From assembly GCA_902776035.1 (NCBI GenBank), contig CACYOO010000006.1, forward strand, positions 1 through 64,000: a stretch of DNA of 64,000 nt, read 5' to 3'. Source of the stretch: an uncultured bacterium (GTDB lineage: Bacteria > Cyanobacteriota > Vampirovibrionia > Gastranaerophilales > Gastranaerophilaceae). A model generated the notes under the pieces. The model did not search any database, was not told the origin of the DNA, and saw only the letters and a program-made list of their open reading frames with translations. Below, one piece after another: positions 25,750-33,071 of the stretch. The position numbers and the translations under genes are program-made. Each line of letters begins with the position of its first letter. Position 1 is the stretch's first letter.

Positions 25750-26943
25750 TTATTTATTTAATAGCCAATCAATTACATTAATTTGTCTGATACCATTATG
25801 TGATGTTTCAGGTGTTAAATCATTTGTTAACAAGTATTTAGGATTATGGTCTTTTATACTGTTTAAAGGTTTTAATTCTCTTGATAGTGTTTCTTCATCT
25901 TTTACTGTTTGGGCAACCTGATAATAATTTGTATATCCAAAACCTTCTGCGATAAAATCTACTTCAAGTGAACCTATTTTACCGATATACACCTTGTAAC
26001 CTCGTCTTATAAGTTCTAAAAATACAATATTTTCAATATTATGACCTAAATTTAATTTATTTTTGTTTAATAAAAATCTTTGTAATCCTAAATCCGTAAC
26101 ATAGTATTTTTCGGCAGTTTTAAGATGTTGTTTGCCTGATATGTCATAGCGATTAACTTTGTGCAAAATAAAACTATTAACTAACGCTGACAAATATTTT
26201 TCAACGGTTGGTGTTGTGATTTTTCTACCGTACGATGTTAAGGTATCACTTATTTTTTTTGCAGATGTTGAATTTCCGACATTATCAAACATAAATTTAA
26301 CTATGCTTTCTAATATAGAAACGTCAGAAATCTTTATTCGTGTAACTATGTCTTTTAAAACAATTGTATTATAGATTCCTTTCAGATAATCTATTTTGTC
26401 CGTCTCACCAGGAATATTTAAAAGATACGGAAATCCACCATCTTCTGTGTACATACTGAACTTTCTATCAATACTTATATTATCAGGTAAAGCTGAAGAA
26501 TATTCTTTAAAAGATAATGGTAACATTTTTATCTCAACATATCTGCCGGAAAGAAGTGTTGCAAGTTCACCGGATAAGAAAAAGGCATTAGAACCTGTTA
26601 TATATAAATCAACATTTTTATTAATATAAAGACTATCTACAGCTTTTTCAAAATTTTCTACATGTTGAATTTCATCTAAAAAAATGTAATTTTTTTTATT
26701 TGGATTTAATTTTGTCTTAATATAATCATATAAAATCCTGTAATCTGTAATATATTCATAGTCCAAATCTTCAAAGTTTATGTTAATGATTTGGTCTTGT
26801 TCAACTTCATTATTAAGTAAATACTCTTGAAACAACTTAAATAATGTAGATTTTCCACACCTTCTAATACCTGTAACAACTTTTATAAGCTCTTTGTCTT
26901 TAAATGATATTAGTTTTTTTAAATATTCATCACGTTTAATCAT
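25750..26943 (-). CDS. AAA-type ATPase with C-terminal DUF4143 domain
   Basis: A 397-residue protein of the widespread ATP-binding (AAA_14) plus DUF4143 family. The Walker A is GIRRCGKST (about 25-33), Walker B is YIFLDEIQHVENF, and a sensor segment reads DLYITGSNAFFLSGELATLLSGRY. The C-terminal DUF4143 part has TPTVEKYLSAL (a winged-helix-like segment) and ENIVFLELIRRGYKVYIGKIGSLEVDFIAE, which looks like a nuclease-fold core (E ... D-F-I). The function of the family is unsettled. The gene lies alone between copies of the tRNA-associated hairpin, hinting at separate acquisition. Its own promoter is at 26964-26991. Confidence 0.9.
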   Translation of the reverse strand: MIKRDEYLKKLISFKDKELIKVVTGIRRCGKSTLFKLFQEYLLNNEVEQDQIININFEDLDYEYITDYRILYDYIKTKLNPNKKNYIFLDEIQHVENFEKAVDSLYINKNVDLYITGSNAFFLSGELATLLSGRYVEIKMLPLSFKEYSSALPDNISIDRKFSMYTEDGGFPYLLNIPGETDKIDYLKGIYNTIVLKDIVTRIKISDVSILESIVKFMFDNVGNSTSAKKISDTLTSYGRKITTPTVEKYLSALVNSFILHKVNRYDISGKQHLKTAEKYYVTDLGLQRFLLNKNKLNLGHNIENIVFLELIRRGYKVYIGKIGSLEVDFIAEGFGYTNYYQVAQTVKDEETLSRELKPLNSIKDHNPKYLLTNDLTPETSHNGIRQINVIDWLLNK

Positions 26944-26963
26944 AGAAACCCCATTTTAAATAT

Positions 26964-27018
26964 ATTATACATGTTTTTCTATGAATTTCAATAGTTTTTA
27001 AAATATATTTTAAAAACT
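26964..27018 (-). promoter_or_regulatory. Promoter of the ATPase gene with an adjoining 26-bp perfect palindrome
   Basis: On the minus strand TTGAAA (complement of 26986-26991), a 16-base spacer and TATAAT (complement of 26964-26969) make a near-consensus promoter 20 bases upstream of the ATG. Directly upstream of the -35 lies a perfect AT-only-core palindrome at 26993-27018 (arms AGTTTTTAAAATA and its complement), and a partial copy is at 27033-27049. It may be an operator or UP-like element, possibly autoregulatory. Confidence 0.7.
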
Positions 27019-27151
27019 TTGTATTATTAACAAGTTTTTAAAATACATTTTTATAATTTATCATTATGGACTCAACAAAAATTTTGGTATAAAAAATAAT
27101 TTTTCGAATTGGTTTTTCCAAACTATGTGCCAAATAATAAAACAAATTTAA

Positions 27152-27224
27152 TTGCAAGGTTGAGTTCTCATCTTGCAAAAAAATAGCTCTATGGCTCTTT
27201 TTTAAATTCGCGCGTGGCAAGATT
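27152..27224 (-). repeat. Direct repeat copy 1: tRNA-Arg 3' end with its terminator
   Basis: A 73-base sequence identical at 72 positions to 27340-27412 (single T/G change at the hairpin). It includes the last 15 bases of the tRNA-Arg gene (GCGCGTGGCAAGATT on the plus strand) and the terminator hairpin. No tRNA continues from it here, so it is an orphan tRNA 3' end, as left by integration or slippage at a tRNA gene. Confidence 0.85.
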
Positions 27225-27229
27225 GTCTT

Positions 27230-27318
27230 GAATTTTTTGCATTAAACGTGCCTACGGATTTTCTTTACAAAAACTTCGTTTTTAAAAAGAAAATGCCTGC
27301 GCACTCTGCAAAAAATCC
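27230..27318. repeat. Long imperfect palindrome between the two tRNA-end repeats
   Basis: Outer arms GAATTTTTTGCA (27230-27241) and TGCAAAAAATCC (27307-27318) pair at 11 of 12 positions. Inner arms 27258-27274 and 27278-27294 pair at 15 of 17 positions around a three-base TTC loop. The whole 89-base element could form a long hairpin and resembles a REP- or MITE-like unit. It has no coding capacity. Confidence 0.7.
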
Positions 27319-27339
27319 GCTCGAACTTTAAACCTTGCG

Positions 27340-27412
27340 TTGCAAGGTTGAGTTCTCATCTTGCAAAAAAAGAGCTCTATGGCTCTTTTTTAAATTCGCG
27401 CGTGGCAAGATT
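27340..27412 (-). repeat. Direct repeat copy 2: includes the true tRNA-Arg 3' end
   Basis: Partner of the repeat at 27152-27224, offset by 188 bases. This copy is continuous with the intact tRNA gene: its last 15 bases are the tRNA acceptor and T-arm end, and the rest is the terminator and flanking sequence. Confidence 0.85.
27366..27391. terminator. Terminator of the tRNA-Arg gene
   Basis: A 10-bp perfect stem AAAAAAGAGC/GCTCTTTTTT with loop TCTATG, beginning 5 bases after the 3' end of the tRNA gene in its direction of transcription. It is identical to the hairpin at 25603-25628. Confidence 0.88.
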
Positions 27413-27470
27413 CGAACTCGCGACCTCCTGGTTCGTAGCCAGACGCTCTATCCAGCTGGGCTACACGCGC
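27397..27470 (-). tRNA. tRNA-Arg (anticodon ACG)
   Basis: A 74-base cloverleaf. The acceptor GCGCGTG pairs with CACGCGC, with discriminator G. The D-arm is GCCC-AGCTGGATA-GAGC. The anticodon stem TCTGG/CCAGG encloses loop CTACGAA with anticodon ACG, and the T-arm is GCGAG-TTCGAAT-CTTGC. CCA is not encoded. The wobble A should be edited to inosine by TadA, also in this window. A spurious ORF runs antisense across the gene. Its 3' end is duplicated at 27152-27224 and its 5' end at 27554-27573. Confidence 0.97.
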
Positions 27471-27553
27471 ATTATATTTTTCATTTGCATGTTTCTCGCT
27501 GGATAGAGCTTAATCTAACTTACGTTGTACTTTCTTTCAGAAAGCTACAACAG

Positions 27554-27573
27554 CCAGCCGGGCTACACGCGCA
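27554..27573 (-). repeat. Partial copy of the tRNA-Arg 5' end
   Basis: Twenty bases repeat the first bases of the tRNA (acceptor, GTA and start of D-arm; plus strand CCAGCCGGGCTACACGCGCA) with one mismatch to 27450-27470. The rest of a tRNA is not present. A short inverted match to the tRNA D-arm (GCTGGATAGAGC, 27498-27510) lies between, so this flank also holds tRNA debris. Confidence 0.7.
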
Positions 27574-27748
27574 TACAATTTGTTATAACTAACAAACTAC
27601 CAAACTATTCTAACAGCTAAAAAGTTTTTTTTCAAGTTTATTTATAATTTTTCACGATATATTAATTTATATTAAGACAATAAAAATAAATTATTTTATA
27701 AATTATTTTTATTGTAAAATGGTTTATAACGAGAGTGGAGAAAGTGGC

Positions 27749-28216
27749 ATGGAAGAAAATAATAAAAATTCAAGTTTAATTTTTGAAGAATACAAGCTTT
27801 ATACTGAACAAAAAGATAGATTCACAGAAAGAACATTTTTAATAAATAGATTTTATATGGTTCTTTTGCTTGCAATGATTGCGGCTATATTTTTATTAAA
27901 AGATATATTTATTGCTGATACTTTTTCTGTTCTTATTATATTTGCTTTGGCCGGTATGGTTATAAGTATTTTATGGTGGATTAACATAGATACATACAAT
28001 GTTTTAATTAAAACTAAGCTTTCAAAGGTTATAGAAGAAATAGAAAAACAACTCCCTGTTCAACCATTCAAAATGGAATATAGTGCTGTACAAGAATCTA
28101 AAAAAGATAAAAATGAATTTATGTTTACAGATGTACAAAAACTTTTTGCATCATTTATATTTTTTGTTTATCTTATGATGTTCATTGTCGGTGTTTTACA
28201 AATGATTATTAGATAA
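27749..28216 (+). CDS. Two-TM membrane protein, RipA-like
   Basis: A 155-residue protein with a charged N-terminus (EEYKLYTEQKDRFTERTFLINRF), two adjacent hydrophobic segments (about 38-60 and 62-82), a soluble stretch with EIEKQLPVQPFKMEY, and a third hydrophobic segment at the C-terminus (about 130-152). The EQYKLY ... N-R-F-Y ... W-W-I-N-I-x-x-Y-N pattern resembles the RipA family of oligomeric membrane proteins, whose role is poorly known. The start at 27749 is chosen because GGAG lies 8 bases upstream; an ATG 30 bases earlier lacks this. Confidence 0.6.
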   Translation: MEENNKNSSLIFEEYKLYTEQKDRFTERTFLINRFYMVLLLAMIAAIFLLKDIFIADTFSVLIIFALAGMVISILWWINIDTYNVLIKTKLSKVIEEIEKQLPVQPFKMEYSAVQESKKDKNEFMFTDVQKLFASFIFFVYLMMFIVGVLQMIIR

Positions 28217-28226
28217 GAGTTTCTTT

Positions 28227-28919
28227 TTAATTCTGATTACTTTTATATTTTTCGTATAAATCAGGTCGGCGTTCTTTAGTTCTTTCTAACATTTTTTGGT
28301 GTCGGAATTTTGCGATTTCCTGATGGTTACCGTTTAATAAAACTTCTGGAACACATAAACCTCTATATTCTCTGGGTTTTGTATATTGAGGATATTCGAG
28401 CAAACCATCTTCAAAACTATCTGACTGTGCAGATTCTATTTTTCCTAAAACCCCTTCCAATTTTCTACTTACACAATCAATTATGCATAAGGCAGGTAAT
28501 TCTCCGCCTGTTAAAACAAAATCTCCGATAGAAATTTCTTTTGGGTGTATAATATCTCTTATTCTTTCATCATAACCCTCATAATGACCGCATAAAATTA
28601 TAATCTGTTCATACTCTGAAAGTTCTTTGGCAATTTCATTACTAAATGGCTTACCCTGTGGTGTCATCATAATCGTACAACATTTAGTGTTTTTATCTAT
28701 ACTTTCATACGCTTCAACGTATGGCTCAGCCATCAAAACCATTCCTGCTCCGCCACCGTATGGAGTATCATCTACATGTCTATGCTTGTCATGTGTATAA
28801 TCTCTTGGATTTACAGTATTTACTTCAATAATTTCTGATAATATTGCTCGTTTTATAATACTGCAATCGCAATATGATTTTATAAATTCGGGAAATAATG
28901 TTAATACGTCAAATTTCAT
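28227..28919 (-). CDS. trmD: tRNA (guanine37-N1)-methyltransferase TrmD
   Basis: A SPOUT methyltransferase that makes m1G37 in tRNAs with G at 36, preventing +1 frameshifts. The 230 residues match. The family signatures are PRDYTHDKHRHVDDTPYGGGAGMVL, IILCGHYEGYDERI and SIGDFVLTGGELPAL (knot and SAM site), followed by GLLEYPQYTKP and VLLNGNHQEI. It lies two bases downstream of rimM, the usual rimM-trmD pairing, and the unit also includes the zinc-ribbon/disordered protein upstream. Confidence 0.97.
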   Translation of the reverse strand: MKFDVLTLFPEFIKSYCDCSIIKRAILSEIIEVNTVNPRDYTHDKHRHVDDTPYGGGAGMVLMAEPYVEAYESIDKNTKCCTIMMTPQGKPFSNEIAKELSEYEQIIILCGHYEGYDERIRDIIHPKEISIGDFVLTGGELPALCIIDCVSRKLEGVLGKIESAQSDSFEDGLLEYPQYTKPREYRGLCVPEVLLNGNHQEIAKFRHQKMLERTKERRPDLYEKYKSNQN

Positions 28920-28921
28920 AC

Positions 28922-29437
28922 TTATTCTATAAGTCCAGGTATTTCATTTATATATATACGTTTATTTTCACAATCCACTGTCGGCACAAGCTCATCTACA
29001 AAAGGAACTAACGAAATTTTTTGTGAATTGCCTTTTATTGATAATAAATCATTCGCACCGTTACTCGTTACTCCCATAACAATACCTATTTTTTTATCAT
29101 CAGAATATACTTCCATACCTATTAAGTCTTCTACCAAAAATTCGTTTTCATTTAAAGAATCTTTATACTCATCAGTTAAAACATACAATGAACAATTTTT
29201 ATAGTTCAGAATTTCATTAATAGAATTTATACCCTCAAATTTAAAAATCGCAGTTTTATTATTTAACTTAACATATTTAATCTTTAATTCTTTATATTCA
29301 TTGTTATCTTGAACAAATACACGTTTCAGTGTAACAATATAATCTGATTGGTTTTTAGTATAACCAACCTTTGCCTCACCCTGAACACCGTGAAAATTCA
29401 AAATTTTACCTATGGATATATAATTACTTTTCGGCAT
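28922..29437 (-). CDS. rimM: Ribosome maturation factor RimM
   Basis: RimM binds ribosomal protein S19 and helps mature the 30S head. The protein (171 residues from the preferred start) begins SNYISIGKILNFHGVQGEAKV, the family opening, and contains the PRC-barrel half with FLVEDLIGMEVYSDDKKIGIV and VPFVDELVPTVDCENKRIYI. The ATG at 29437 is favoured because conservation begins there and the longer frame from 29467 would intrude further into the upstream gene. Even so it overlaps that gene's 3' end by 14 bases. Confidence 0.94.
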   Translation of the reverse strand: MPKSNYISIGKILNFHGVQGEAKVGYTKNQSDYIVTLKRVFVQDNNEYKELKIKYVKLNNKTAIFKFEGINSINEILNYKNCSLYVLTDEYKDSLNENEFLVEDLIGMEVYSDDKKIGIVMGVTSNGANDLLSIKGNSQKISLVPFVDELVPTVDCENKRIYINEIPGLIE

Positions 29438-30830
29438 CTTCTTCTGCTTTTTTAGGTTTTCTTCCACGTTTTTTTACAGGTTCTTCCACTACAACAGTTG
29501 AAGCTTCATCTGTTACTCCCTCAGCTTTTTTTGATTTTCTTCCACGCTTCTTTACTGGTTCTTCTTCAACTGATGATACATCTACATCTTCAGATACTGC
29601 TTCCTCTGTTTTTTTGCTTGTCTTTTTTCTGGTAGTTTTCTTTTCAGATTTTTCTTCATCGAAAACTGTAGAAGCTTTTGTATCATTTGTTTTTTGATTT
29701 TTGAATTCTTCAGGAGCATCTTCTCTATCAGGGTTCCATCTATCTAAACCCAATTGTTTTCTAATCAAACCAATTCCTACATGAACTCTCCATTCATCCA
29801 TTTTTAATTGTACAGCAATAATTTTATGACATCCTATTGGAGGTAATGGCAATAATGGTTCATAAAGACTTCTGATAGCCATTAATTGGTCTGTAGATAT
29901 TGCAAGTTTACGTTTTGGGAATGGGAGTTTTGGCAGCATCATTTTTTGACGTACAAGATTTATACCAAAAAATACTTTTTTGGGTTCTAAACCCATTTTT
30001 TCTCCAATAACCTCATGTGCATCAGGATTTGGTAATGGAAGCATAGATTTATACAATACTTCTATTTGCTCCAATTGTTCTTTGCTAACCAATAACTGTT
30101 TTTGTGGCCTTTGTACTTTTTGTGCCCCTGATGGACGTCTATTATTAAATCCGTTTGGACGTCTGTTATTAAACCCATTATTAGAACGTCTGTTAGCTTG
30201 ATAACCGGAATTTCTGTCTTGATACCCGCTTCTTTGTTGATATCCTCCGCTTCTTTGCTGATAATTATTATTCCTCTGCTGATAGCCGCCTGAGGAATAT
30301 CCGCCTCTATCCTGATAATTATTCCTCTGCTGATAGCTGTTATTTCTTTGCTGGTAGCCACCTGAAGAATATCCGCCTCTATCTTGGTAATTATTCCTTT
30401 GCTGATAACCGCCTGAAGAATATCCACCCCTATCTTGATAATTATTCCTCTGTTGATAGTTGTTATTTCTCTGTTGGTAGCCACCTGAAGAATATCCGCC
30501 TCTATCCGGGTAATTATTCCTTTGTTGTTGGTAACCGCCTGAAGAATATCCGCCTGAAGTGTATCCTCCCGCAGTATATCCACCTGACGAATAACTTGAA
30601 TAACCGCCATTTTCATTTTGCATATATTTATTTTCTGACGATTTTTCCTCAAAAACTTGTGTATTATCTTGATTATAAGAATTTTGCGGCATATTGTCTT
30701 CTGAATGACTATCAGATGAACCATTGGAACTTTCTTTTTTATCAGGATACAAGCAATTTGGACATATAACCCGTTTAGGATTTTTTGTTTCAAATTCTGT
30801 ACCACATTTTATACACTTGTTTACATACAT
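29424..30830 (-). CDS. Zinc-ribbon protein with G/Y/Q/N-rich disordered region, duplicated helical domain and AT-hook-like tail
   Basis: I do not recognise the family. The 468 residues comprise an N-terminal zinc ribbon (C6, C9, C23, C26) and an acidic/polar linker. A low-complexity region (about 75-235) repeats GGYSSGGYQQ and RNNYQDR and ends with RRPNGF-type repeats, like eukaryotic RGG/FUS-type disordered domains. Two homologous helical units of about 56 residues follow (245-300, 307-362), sharing QL..I..LY..LLPLP....H..I and V..GI.L.R. The tail has two basic hook-like motifs, KKRGRKSKK and KKRGRKPKK. It probably binds nucleic acid and may self-associate; it is co-directional with rimM-trmD. 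Functions are inference. Confidence 0.75.
   Translation of the reverse strand: MYVNKCIKCGTEFETKNPKRVICPNCLYPDKKESSNGSSDSHSEDNMPQNSYNQDNTQVFEEKSSENKYMQNENGGYSSYSSGGYTAGGYTSGGYSSGGYQQQRNNYPDRGGYSSGGYQQRNNNYQQRNNYQDRGGYSSGGYQQRNNYQDRGGYSSGGYQQRNNSYQQRNNYQDRGGYSSGGYQQRNNNYQQRSGGYQQRSGYQDRNSGYQANRRSNNGFNNRRPNGFNNRRPSGAQKVQRPQKQLLVSKEQLEQIEVLYKSMLPLPNPDAHEVIGEKMGLEPKKVFFGINLVRQKMMLPKLPFPKRKLAISTDQLMAIRSLYEPLLPLPPIGCHKIIAVQLKMDEWRVHVGIGLIRKQLGLDRWNPDREDAPEEFKNQKTNDTKASTVFDEEKSEKKTTRKKTSKKTEEAVSEDVDVSSVEEEPVKKRGRKSKKAEGVTDEASTVVVEEPVKKRGRKPKKAEEDAEK
30201..30608. repeat. Tandem in-frame repeats coding the GGYSSGGYQQ/RNNYQDR region
   Basis: Repeated blocks of roughly 45-75 bases (for example minus-strand units coding RGGYSSGGYQQRNN) recur about five times with silent and small length differences. 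They keep the reading frame, so the array can vary in copy number without breaking the gene. Confidence 0.8.
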
Positions 30831-31001
30831 TTGGGTAATTTCCTTTAATCTAATAATTTTATATTCAATTACTTATTACTTTTTAATAAACTTTTAATTC
30901 AACTATCAACGGACTAAAATTAAAATCTTAACTCATTAAGTACAGATAATTAGTACGATTACAGAAATAATTATATCAAACAAAATTAAATAATCCAATA
31001 T

Positions 31002-31024
31002 TTTTTTTACTACTAGTAAAAAAA
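31002..31024. terminator. Weak A/T-stem hairpin downstream of the nnrD unit
   Basis: TTTTTTTACT (31002-31011) pairs with AGTAAAAAAA (31015-31024) around a 3-base loop, 12 bases beyond the nnrD stop. The stem is almost all A-T, so efficiency is doubtful. Confidence 0.4.
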
Positions 31025-31035
31025 GTTAACAGAAT

Positions 31036-31860
31036 TTATTTATACTTATCTTCAACCTGTTTTATGGCTTTAGGTATATAATTTAATAAATCTGATGCTA
31101 AAACTGAATATTCAGTTAAATCTTTACTTGCAAGCTCACCTGCAAGCCCATGAACATATACCGCTGTTTTTGCAGCATCAAATGGCTTTAATCCTTGTGC
31201 TAAAAAACCGGCAATCATTCCGCATAAAACATCTCCTGTTCCTGCTTTTGAAAGTGCGGAATTGCCTGTATTATTTGTATAAATCTGAAGACGTTTTGAA
31301 CAAACTATAGTATTATGTAATTTTAAAACAGTTGTACATTTATAATTTAATGAAATCTCAGTTGCAGCATCTTCAGGGCTTGCAACAATATCTGCAACAT
31401 CCTTATCTAATAATCTTGCAGCTTCCTTTGGATGAGGTGTCAGTATAAGATTATCAGGTAAAACTATTTTTTTAAATTTAGATAACAAGTTTAAAGCATC
31501 TGCATCTAAAACAACCGGTTTATTTAAAATTGCAAGTTCAGTCATTATTGATTTATACATCAATACCGAAGGTGCTGATATAGAAAATCCACATCCAAAA
31601 GAAATTACATCACTTTTTACTAAACTGCTTTTTAATTTTTTTATAGGTACAAATACAATATCAGGTGTCATCATAGAAATTGAGCTTAGTACATTAGGAG
31701 TACTTGCAAGTGTAACATAACCTGCACCAACTTTTAGTGCAGAGATACTTGATAAATACGCAGCTCCTATGTAATTTTGAGAACCGGCTATATTTAATAC
31801 TTTTCCATAAGTATTTTTATGTGAATATTGTATTCTTTTTGGAAGTATTATATTAGTCAT
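31036..31860 (-). CDS. nnrD: ADP-dependent NAD(P)H-hydrate dehydratase
   Basis: Repairs damaged NADHX/NADPHX by ADP-dependent dehydration. The 274 residues form the ribokinase-like carbohydrate-kinase fold of the YjeF C-terminal domain: GKVLNIAGSQNYIGAAYLSSISALKVGAGYVTL at the N-terminus, LDADALNLL and LTPHPKEAARLL in the middle, and the signature NSALSKAGTGDVLCGMIAGFLAQG near the C-terminus. The epimerase (YjeF_N) domain is absent, so NnrE must be separate. It sits 12 bases after trmL in a three-gene minus-strand run with the CDP-alcohol phosphatidyltransferase. Confidence 0.92.
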   Translation of the reverse strand: MTNIILPKRIQYSHKNTYGKVLNIAGSQNYIGAAYLSSISALKVGAGYVTLASTPNVLSSISMMTPDIVFVPIKKLKSSLVKSDVISFGCGFSISAPSVLMYKSIMTELAILNKPVVLDADALNLLSKFKKIVLPDNLILTPHPKEAARLLDKDVADIVASPEDAATEISLNYKCTTVLKLHNTIVCSKRLQIYTNNTGNSALSKAGTGDVLCGMIAGFLAQGLKPFDAAKTAVYVHGLAGELASKDLTEYSVLASDLLNYIPKAIKQVEDKYK

Positions 31861-31872
31861 ATATTTATCTCT

Positions 31873-32340
31873 CTAACAGCATTGCCTTATTGCTTCATAC
31901 AAAGCTATTGAAACTGAATTTGAAAGATTTAAACTTCTTTGTTCATTCTTCATAGGTATAGTTACAGATTTTGCACCATCAGCAAATAAAATTTCTTCAG
32001 GCAACCCTCTTGTTTCAGGACCAAATACTAAAAAATCATGCTCTTTATATTTTGCATCATAATATGAAACCTTTGATTTAGTTGTAAAATAATAAAAATT
32101 TGAATTTTTATATTCGTTTTCTAACTCTTCCAAAGTGTCATATTTTTTTATATTTACACTGTCCCAATAGTCTAAGCCGGCTCTTTTTGTATATTTGTCA
32201 GATAAAGAAAAACCCAATTTACCTATTAAAAATAAATCTGCACCCGTACAAGCACACAATCTTGCAATATTACCCGTATTTTGAGGAATTTCAGGTTCAT
32301 AAAGTGCTATATTAAATTTTTTTATATTAATAACTTCCAC
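31873..32340 (-). CDS. trmL: tRNA (cytidine/uridine-2'-O-)-methyltransferase TrmL
   Basis: A small SPOUT enzyme that 2'-O-methylates the wobble nucleotide of tRNA-Leu isoacceptors. The 155 residues fit. Motifs are ALYEPEIPQNTGNIARLCACTGADLFLI, LVFGPETRGLPEEIL and IPMKNEQRSLNLSNSVSIALYEA. The start appears to be GTG, sharing its G with the TAG stop of the upstream CDP-alcohol phosphatidyltransferase gene, so translation is coupled. The exact nucleotide modified is assigned by family only. Confidence 0.93.
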   Translation of the reverse strand: MEVINIKKFNIALYEPEIPQNTGNIARLCACTGADLFLIGKLGFSLSDKYTKRAGLDYWDSVNIKKYDTLEELENEYKNSNFYYFTTKSKVSYYDAKYKEHDFLVFGPETRGLPEEILFADGAKSVTIPMKNEQRSLNLSNSVSIALYEAIRQCC

Positions 32341-32969
32341 TATTGTTCGTCTAATTTACTTTCTTCAACATTTTCTTTTACAAAAAACTTCTTACTTTCC
32401 AATACAACAGGTATACCTCTTAATACACAAAGTAAAATTGCTATCTCAGCAGATACTGCAGCTACTATTAAAATACACCATGCCGCACATTTTGGCATTG
32501 CAGGATTATAAGCCAATATAAATAATGAAAAAGCAACTGCCTTTGCTACAGCATAGCCGATTTTCATAGGTTTTGAACCGCATAACCATTGATTAACAGA
32601 ATCATTAAGCATACTGCCTTTACCAAAAGCAATTAATCCCCTTTCCATAGCTATACTTCTTATACTATCAGTAATAACACCTCTTGTAACAGCTATTATA
32701 GGAAATATTACAGGCACCCATAAAAGATGAGCGCACATAATCCAATACACATACTCGGAAATCCTATCTCCCATTATATCTAATACAGAACCAAGCTTAC
32801 TTTCTTCATGAAACTTTCTTGCAACATATCCGTCTAAACCATCTAAACTAAAAGCTAATACAGTTAATATAAATGATGCAGCGTAAGCATAAGAAGATTC
32901 TTTAAAATACAAAAGCAATGCAGCAATAAATACTAGTAATATCCTTGATAAGCTGATTATATTTGCCAT
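32340..32969 (-). CDS. CDP-alcohol phosphatidyltransferase family membrane enzyme
   Basis: Makes phospholipid (PgsA-like phosphatidylglycerophosphate or a related lipid) from a CDP-activated lipid. The diagnostic motif DG-x2-AR-x8-G-x3-D-x3-D is complete: SLDGLDGYVARKFHEESKLGSVLDIMGDRI (about 42-71). Several hydrophobic segments fit the six-helix fold. The 209 residues are typical. The alcohol acceptor (glycerol 3-phosphate, serine, inositol) cannot be told from this motif. An SD (AGGGGA) precedes the ATG. Confidence 0.9.
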   Translation of the reverse strand: MANIISLSRILLVFIAALLLYFKESSYAYAASFILTVLAFSLDGLDGYVARKFHEESKLGSVLDIMGDRISEYVYWIMCAHLLWVPVIFPIIAVTRGVITDSIRSIAMERGLIAFGKGSMLNDSVNQWLCGSKPMKIGYAVAKAVAFSLFILAYNPAMPKCAAWCILIVAAVSAEIAILLCVLRGIPVVLESKKFFVKENVEESKLDEQ

Positions 32970-33071
32970 AACATATCCCCTAATCCTTTTATAAAACTAT
33001 TTATTAACAGTTTACAACATATTTCCAGATTTGTATAACTATTTATCAATTATTTACATTAATAAAAATAT

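Noticed and set aside
27335-27592. 85-codon ORF on the plus strand containing ARGKIRTRDLLVRSQTLYPAGLHA
   Set aside because: It is the antisense reading of the tRNA-Arg gene, a well-known annotation artefact.
30201-30608. CRISPR-like tandem repeats
   Set aside because: The repeats are in frame within a protein gene, with no unique spacers of constant length and no cas genes.
30062-30805. 247-codon ORF on the minus strand in another frame of the repeat-rich gene
   Set aside because: It arises from the low-complexity repeats; the frame coding the zinc ribbon and conserved helical units is the real one.
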